Shown here in pieces: positions 6,891 through 9,327 of a stretch of DNA of 9,327 bases (its first letter is position 1; the number at the start of each line of letters is the position of its first letter). The position numbers and the translations under genes are program-made. Under the pieces are notes generated by a model. It made no database searches. It saw only the letters and a list, made by a program, of their open reading frames with translations, and was not told the origin of the DNA. The stretch is from Candidatus Aerophobetes bacterium Ae_b3b (GTDB lineage Bacteria; Aerophobota; Aerophobia; Aerophobales; AE-B3A). Location of the stretch: positions 1 through 9,327 of the forward strand of contig NJBP01000068.1 in NCBI GenBank assembly GCA_005223085.1. The letters run 5' to 3'.

Positions 6891-7991
6891 TTAAACTCCT
6901 TTATTTTCAATCTTCCTTCCCCATTCATCGGCTTTTAACAAAGCCTCCTGAACGGAACTCTCATTAACAGGAAAGGGAAGTTTGTGAATACGGCTTTCCT
7001 TTTTGCAGATTTCCTTAACCAGACGGGAAAGCTTCTTTCCATTGGTGGATAGTCCGAGTTTTCTTAGAGTTAAAGGCAGGCCCAGAGCCGAATAAAGTAG
7101 CAAAAGCCTCTCCATCTCATTCTCATCCCGTCTTTCCAGAATCAACTGCATAATTACTCCAAAAGCCACCCTTTCCCCATGAAGTGCACCACGAGTCTCT
7201 TTTAGGTGAGTCATCCCATAATTTAAGGCGTGAGCTGCCAAGGAACGGCACCTACCCTTGCCCAATCCGCTGATCAGCCCGGTTAAGAGGATATTAACCT
7301 CAATAATTTCCTCCACCTCTCTCGTGCAGCACTTTCGCTCCACATCCTGCTTTACCTTGGGCCCGATCTCTTTCACCAGGTTACAAGATTTCTTGGCTAG
7401 ATCAAGGGCAAGCTGGGTAGTAAAATCTTTTTCCCTTCCCTCGGTGACTGATCTTCCCTCGTACCATTTAGCCAAGGCATCTCCCATCCCGGCGGAGAGT
7501 AATCTTAATGGAGCCCGGGCGATAATCTCGGGATCTACCAGGGCTAAATCCGGACTTCTTTTTAAATCCAGGGTTTTCAGGTAAACTCCTTCTTCTGTAT
7601 AGAGAGGGGCAATAAAAGACCAACCAGCGCAGGTGGCAGCGCTGGTAGGAAAAGTGATTACGGGAAGACCTGTATTGTAGGCGGCCACTTTGGCCACATC
7701 TATAGCCTTCCCCCCACCACATCCTATAACTACATCTATTCTTTTTTTCTTTAAGAGCTTGGTGATCCTTTCAATTTCCTTGGTGGAACATTCTCCCTGG
7801 AACTCGCCAAAGGTGGGGACTAAATTTTCCTTACTCAAGCTATGAGAAAGAACCTCTCCCACTTCAGAGTAGACTATCCTGTCAGCCAGAACCAGCGGCT
7901 TTTTGCCAAAGGAGGAGACAAGTTCTCCCACTCTGGTAGCTATTCCTTTTTCCTGAATATATCTTCCTGGAGCTAAAAAAAGATCGATCAT
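6891..7991 (-). CDS. Iron/zinc-dependent dehydrogenase, GldA/HcxA family
   Basis: A 366-residue group III metal-dependent alcohol dehydrogenase of the glycerol-dehydrogenase-like fold, using NAD(P). The cofactor loop is GCGGGKAIDVAK (90-101). Metal ligands align with GldA as D171 (GMGDALAK), H254 (AAHALNYGM) and H271 (LHGERVAFG). The substrate-side segment TSAATCAGWSFIAPLY (116-131) and GDALAKWYEG lack the GldA TD motif and look more like E. coli HcxA (YbdH), which acts on 2-oxo/2-hydroxy acids; the C-terminal SRIHKLPFPVNESSVQEAL also matches that branch. I therefore favour a hydroxy-acid or polyol oxidoreductase over true glycerol dehydrogenase. It is the first gene of the leftward operon, with AAAGG about 10 bases before the ATG and a clear promoter upstream. 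Physical linkage to thiC is tight (six bases), but a role in thiamine synthesis is unproven. Confidence 0.88.
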   Translation of the reverse strand: MIDLFLAPGRYIQEKGIATRVGELVSSFGKKPLVLADRIVYSEVGEVLSHSLSKENLVPTFGEFQGECSTKEIERITKLLKKKRIDVVIGCGGGKAIDVAKVAAYNTGLPVITFPTSAATCAGWSFIAPLYTEEGVYLKTLDLKRSPDLALVDPEIIARAPLRLLSAGMGDALAKWYEGRSVTEGREKDFTTQLALDLAKKSCNLVKEIGPKVKQDVERKCCTREVEEIIEVNILLTGLISGLGKGRCRSLAAHALNYGMTHLKETRGALHGERVAFGVIMQLILERRDENEMERLLLLYSALGLPLTLRKLGLSTNGKKLSRLVKEICKKESRIHKLPFPVNESSVQEALLKADEWGRKIENKGV

Positions 7992-8009
7992 CTTGCTTTG
8001 CCTTTACCT

Positions 8010-8050
8010 CGTTAGAGATTTTTTTCTCTAACGGGGGGTTACCCCTAACC
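8010..8050 (-). promoter_or_regulatory. Two-hairpin 5' leader of the large operon
   Basis: The predicted leader (about 60 bases, from near 8052 to 7992) holds two perfect stem-loops. On the minus strand the first is GGTTA-GGGG-TAACC (8050-8037). The second is a nine-base-pair stem CGTTAGAGA / TCTCTAACG with an all-A six-base loop (8033-8010). The second stem ends immediately before the GAGG that opens the ribosome binding region. It has no U-run after it in the leftward direction, so it is not an intrinsic terminator. It could stabilise the mRNA 5' end, modulate translation, or bind a protein. It is too short for a TPP riboswitch. Confidence 0.5.
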
Positions 8051-8058
8051 TTATTGGT

Positions 8059-8086
8059 ATCATACTGCTTTGCAGGCAAATGTCAA
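8059..8086 (-). promoter_or_regulatory. Promoter of the leftward dehydrogenase-thiC-sugar operon
   Basis: Reading the minus strand, TTGACA (8086-8081) and TATGAT (8064-8059) are separated by 16 bases, giving a predicted start near 8052 and a leader of about 60 bases. The spacer contains the palindrome CTGC-AAA-GCAG (8065-8075) overlapping TTTGC-AG-GCAAA (8069-8080, plus strand), a possible operator between the two boxes. No other comparably good promoter is seen upstream of the first gene. Confidence 0.75.
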
Positions 8087-8153
8087 GAATAAATGGTGGC
8101 TAGGAAAATTTCTGGCAAAGCTAAGAGCCAAAAAGAACCGAACTTCTTGGTTT

Positions 8154-8189
8154 CTCAGGAAAGTCCCGAGATATTTCTTGATAAATCTC
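8154..8189. repeat. Overlapping inverted repeats between the divergent promoters
   Basis: Two imperfect inverted repeats share the bases 8168-8170. One pairs CTCAGGA (8154-8160) with TCCCGAG (8164-8170) across a three-base loop, with one mismatch that becomes a G-U pair in minus-strand RNA. The other spans 8168-8189, with arms GAGATATTTC and GATAAATCTC pairing at eight of ten positions. Both lie upstream of the two divergent promoters, outside either predicted transcript, so they are more likely protein-binding sites or the remnant of a mobile repeat than RNA structures. Confidence 0.4.
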
Positions 8190-8261
8190 TCTTCTATAAG
8201 CGACAATCCTAAAGTTAAAAAGTACGGTCTCCTTAAACACCAGCGTTTTCCGTTCCAGTAT

Positions 8262-8289
8262 TTGACTTAGATGCACATTTTGCTATTAT
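8262..8289 (+). promoter_or_regulatory. Promoter candidate for the rightward membrane protein/PAS unit
   Basis: TTGACT (8262-8267), a 16-base spacer and TATTAT (8284-8289) give a good sigma-70-like promoter, with a start predicted near 8296. The leader to the 91-residue gene would be about 235 bases, long enough for post-transcriptional control. A weaker alternative is the TTGACA at 8337-8342, which lacks a good -10. Confidence 0.5.
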
Positions 8290-8490
8290 TCAATGGTCCG
8301 TTAGCAAAAAATTCACCCATTAAAAGAAGCCTCCTTTTGACAGAAAGCCAAAAAATAAGCAAGATTAAGCTGAAAGTTTTTCTTGCCTATGTCAGTAACC
8401 ACTGCCAACTGGTACCTCGTCGGCTGAATTTTTCATAAATAACTTAAGGAATCGGTGACTAGAGAAATCCTTCCCTAGAGAAGGAAAAAA

Positions 8491-8562
8491 ATGGACCCTC
8501 AGGATAGATACCATAGAAGAGGTAAGCACAATGAGAGGAATGATCTGGAAGAGACTAACTAA
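8491..8562 (+). CDS. Possible 23-residue leader peptide (low confidence)
   Basis: A short frame (MDPQDRYHRRGKHNERNDLE, then three more residues and a stop) begins five to six bases after AAGGA. That ribosome binding site forms the right arm of a small hairpin TCCTTC-CCTAGA-GAAGGA (8468-8485). The frame runs 32 bases into the 91-residue gene in another frame, so its translation could influence initiation there. The peptide is very hydrophilic and has no amino-acid run typical of attenuators. It may be chance. Confidence 0.2.
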   Translation: MDPQDRYHRRGKHNERNDLEETN

Positions 8563-8806
8563 GGTCATAAAGACCTTCGAGGATATACTGCCCTATATCA
8601 TAGGTAGTCTAGGCTGGATCATAAATGGTCTCCATTTCGTTCCTGAATACCTGATATACGGTGGGGCTGGAATGCTGGTCCATTTGGCCCAAGAACCACT
8701 GCTTTTGCACGCTTCCCTTGTCCTCACCATTCCCATATTTATGGTGGTTGGCTATCTTCTTAAAAGGCAATTGCTGCCTCTTTTAGGAGGTGGACAAGAT
8801 GGATGA
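8531..8806 (+). CDS. Small membrane protein of unknown function, coupled to a PAS sensor
   Basis: I do not recognise this 91-residue protein. After a basic N-terminus (residues 1-13) it has a hydrophobic stretch at about 19-50 (ILPYIIGSLGWIINGLHF, then LIYGGAGMLVHL) and a second membrane segment at about 61-76 (ASLVLTIPIFMVVGYLL), followed by KRQ and a short glycine-rich tail. Two transmembrane helices with both ends cytoplasmic is the simplest topology by the positive-inside rule. AGAGG precedes the chosen ATG; a second ATG three codons on has no well-placed box. Its last eight bases overlap the start of the PAS gene, and its C-terminal codons carry that gene's AGGAGG, so the two are translationally coupled. 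It may be a membrane anchor, input module or partner for the sensor; this is inference from arrangement only. Confidence 0.75.
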   Translation: MRGMIWKRLTKVIKTFEDILPYIIGSLGWIINGLHFVPEYLIYGGAGMLVHLAQEPLLLHASLVLTIPIFMVVGYLLKRQLLPLLGGGQDG

Positions 8807-9327
8807 TAAGAGCATGACAAAAGGTGAGCTGATAAATGAATTGGCTAAAATGCGCCAGCGAATTGCGAAATTACAAGAAAAGGAGCACTTTGAAACCATA
8901 TTCGATTCCATATGTGTTGGAATTGTGGTTGTTGATGCAGAAACACACGCAATCGCTCATGCCAATCCCCCCGCTATCAAAATGATCGGTGCTCCCAAAG
9001 AACAGATTGTCGGTAAGGTGTGCCACAAGTTTATCTGTCCGGCTGAAGAGGGCAAGTGTCCAATCACCGACCTTGGACAGACCATAGACAACTCCGAGCG
9101 CATCCTCATAAAGGCCAATGGTGGGAGTGTTCCGATTCTCAAGACCGTAACTTCCACAATGATTAAGGGTCGTAAGTATCTAATAGAAAGCTTCATGGAC
9201 ATCACCGAGCGCAAGAAGGCAGAGGAGAAACTGAGAGAGAGCGAGGAGAAATACAGGGATCTTTTTGAAAACGCCAATGATTTAATACAGAGCGTGGATG
9301 CCAGCGGAAAATTTGTTTACGTGAACA
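8799..9327 (+). CDS. PAS-domain sensory protein (probable histidine kinase or similar), partial at 3' end
   Basis: The first 176 residues of a multidomain signalling protein cut by the right edge. Residues 8-33 form a short charged coiled-coil-like helix. A PAS domain spans about 32-136: FDSICVGIVVVDAETHAIAHAN at its start and the PAC-like ending YLIESFMDITERKKAEE. It contains three cysteines, C75, C80 and C87 (VCHKFICP, then GKCP), in C-x4-C-x6-C spacing next to H76. A helical linker (KAEEKLRESEEKYRDLF) leads into a second PAS domain from about residue 151 (ENANDLIQSVDASGKFVYVN). No membrane segment is visible, which fits with the coupled small membrane protein supplying the anchor. The output domain (histidine kinase, GGDEF or other) is outside the window. 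AGGAGG sits eight bases before the ATG. Codon choice is richer in GCC, ATC and CGC than in the leftward genes. Confidence 0.9.
   Translation, partial: MDDKSMTKGELINELAKMRQRIAKLQEKEHFETIFDSICVGIVVVDAETHAIAHANPPAIKMIGAPKEQIVGKVCHKFICPAEEGKCPITDLGQTIDNSERILIKANGGSVPILKTVTSTMIKGRKYLIESFMDITERKKAEEKLRESEEKYRDLFENANDLIQSVDASGKFVYVN

Larger units (their letters stand above)
8087..8530. other. Intergenic region between divergent transcription units
   Basis: About 440 bases without a convincing gene. It contains an inverted-repeat cluster (8154-8189), a good rightward promoter (8262-8289), a second, weaker TTGACA (8337-8342) with a poor -10, small hairpins such as CAGT-AACC-ACTG (8393-8404), and an eight-base direct repeat CTAGAGAA at 8459-8466 and 8475-8482. 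A 66-codon plus-strand frame at 8070-8270 crosses the opposite promoter, lacks a ribosome binding site and shows no recognisable family. Nothing matches a riboswitch class I know or a tRNA. Confidence 0.6.

Noticed and set aside
7258-7584. 108-codon plus-strand frame
   Set aside because: It is antisense to the metal-dependent dehydrogenase, whose metal and cofactor motifs are intact over the same bases.
8010-8033. Hairpin considered as an intrinsic terminator
   Set aside because: The T-run (plus strand) or A-run (minus strand) is in the loop, not after the stem, and no gene ends there in either direction.
7992-8090. TPP riboswitch ahead of the thiC operon
   Set aside because: The conserved TPP aptamer segments, such as the CTGAGA box, are not seen, and the leader is only about 60 bases.
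8070-8270. 66-codon plus-strand frame
   Set aside because: It begins inside the opposite-strand promoter, has no ribosome binding site, shows no recognisable family and is unusually rich in Lys, Arg and Trp, as expected for chance translation.
8296-8530. Riboswitch (for example cyclic di-GMP) in the long leader of the PAS unit
   Set aside because: I looked for known aptamer cores and saw only short isolated hairpins; nothing supports a specific class.
8957-9277. 106-codon minus-strand frame
   Set aside because: It is antisense to the PAS gene, which has a strong ribosome binding site and clear domain signatures; the serine/leucine-rich translation is typical of a shadow.

Overview
The window reads as part of an anaerobic bacterial chromosome. 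Ribosome binding sites are strong AGGAGG types, promoters look like standard sigma-70 boxes (TTGACA/TATGAT, TTGACT/TATAAT), arginine is often AGA/AGG, isoleucine is often ATA, and base composition is intermediate. The short, roughly 430-residue ThiC and the aminotransferase with a four-cysteine insert resemble proteins of Clostridia, Thermotogae-like or uncultured anaerobic lineages. I cannot name the taxon from sequence alone.

Layout. Almost everything from 1 to 7991 is on the minus strand. A promoter at 8059-8086 drives a tightly packed leftward operon: an iron/zinc-dependent dehydrogenase of the GldA/HcxA family, thiC, a mannitol-1-phosphate 5-dehydrogenase-like polyol dehydrogenase, a PfkB sugar kinase, the N-terminal stump of an SGNH hydrolase, an intact sugar-phosphate isomerase/epimerase (TIM barrel), and the N-terminal stump of a second such isomerase. 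A second leftward unit starts at its own promoter (1905-1932) and carries a LacI-family regulator followed by a class III aminotransferase that runs off the left edge. About 440 bases without a convincing gene (8087-8530) separate the leftward operon from a rightward unit: a 91-residue two-helix membrane protein translationally coupled to a PAS-domain sensor protein that runs off the right edge.

How the genes fit. Polyol dehydrogenase, PfkB kinase and TIM-barrel epimerase are the three activities expected for a small sugar-alcohol or ketose catabolic route (oxidise, phosphorylate, epimerise). The LacI-family protein is the likely local regulator. Twelve-base direct repeats sit over its own start region, and a 14/16 match lies in the only sizeable gap inside the big operon (3352-3422), so an autoregulated local regulon is plausible. 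Three things stand out: thiC is embedded in this sugar operon with no room for a TPP riboswitch in front; two truncated genes flank the intact isomerase, one still joined to it by an ATGA stop/start overlap; and a small unknown membrane protein is coupled to a cysteine-containing PAS sensor. I found no RNA genes, CRISPR array, or recognisable insertion sequence, and no convincing intrinsic terminator.
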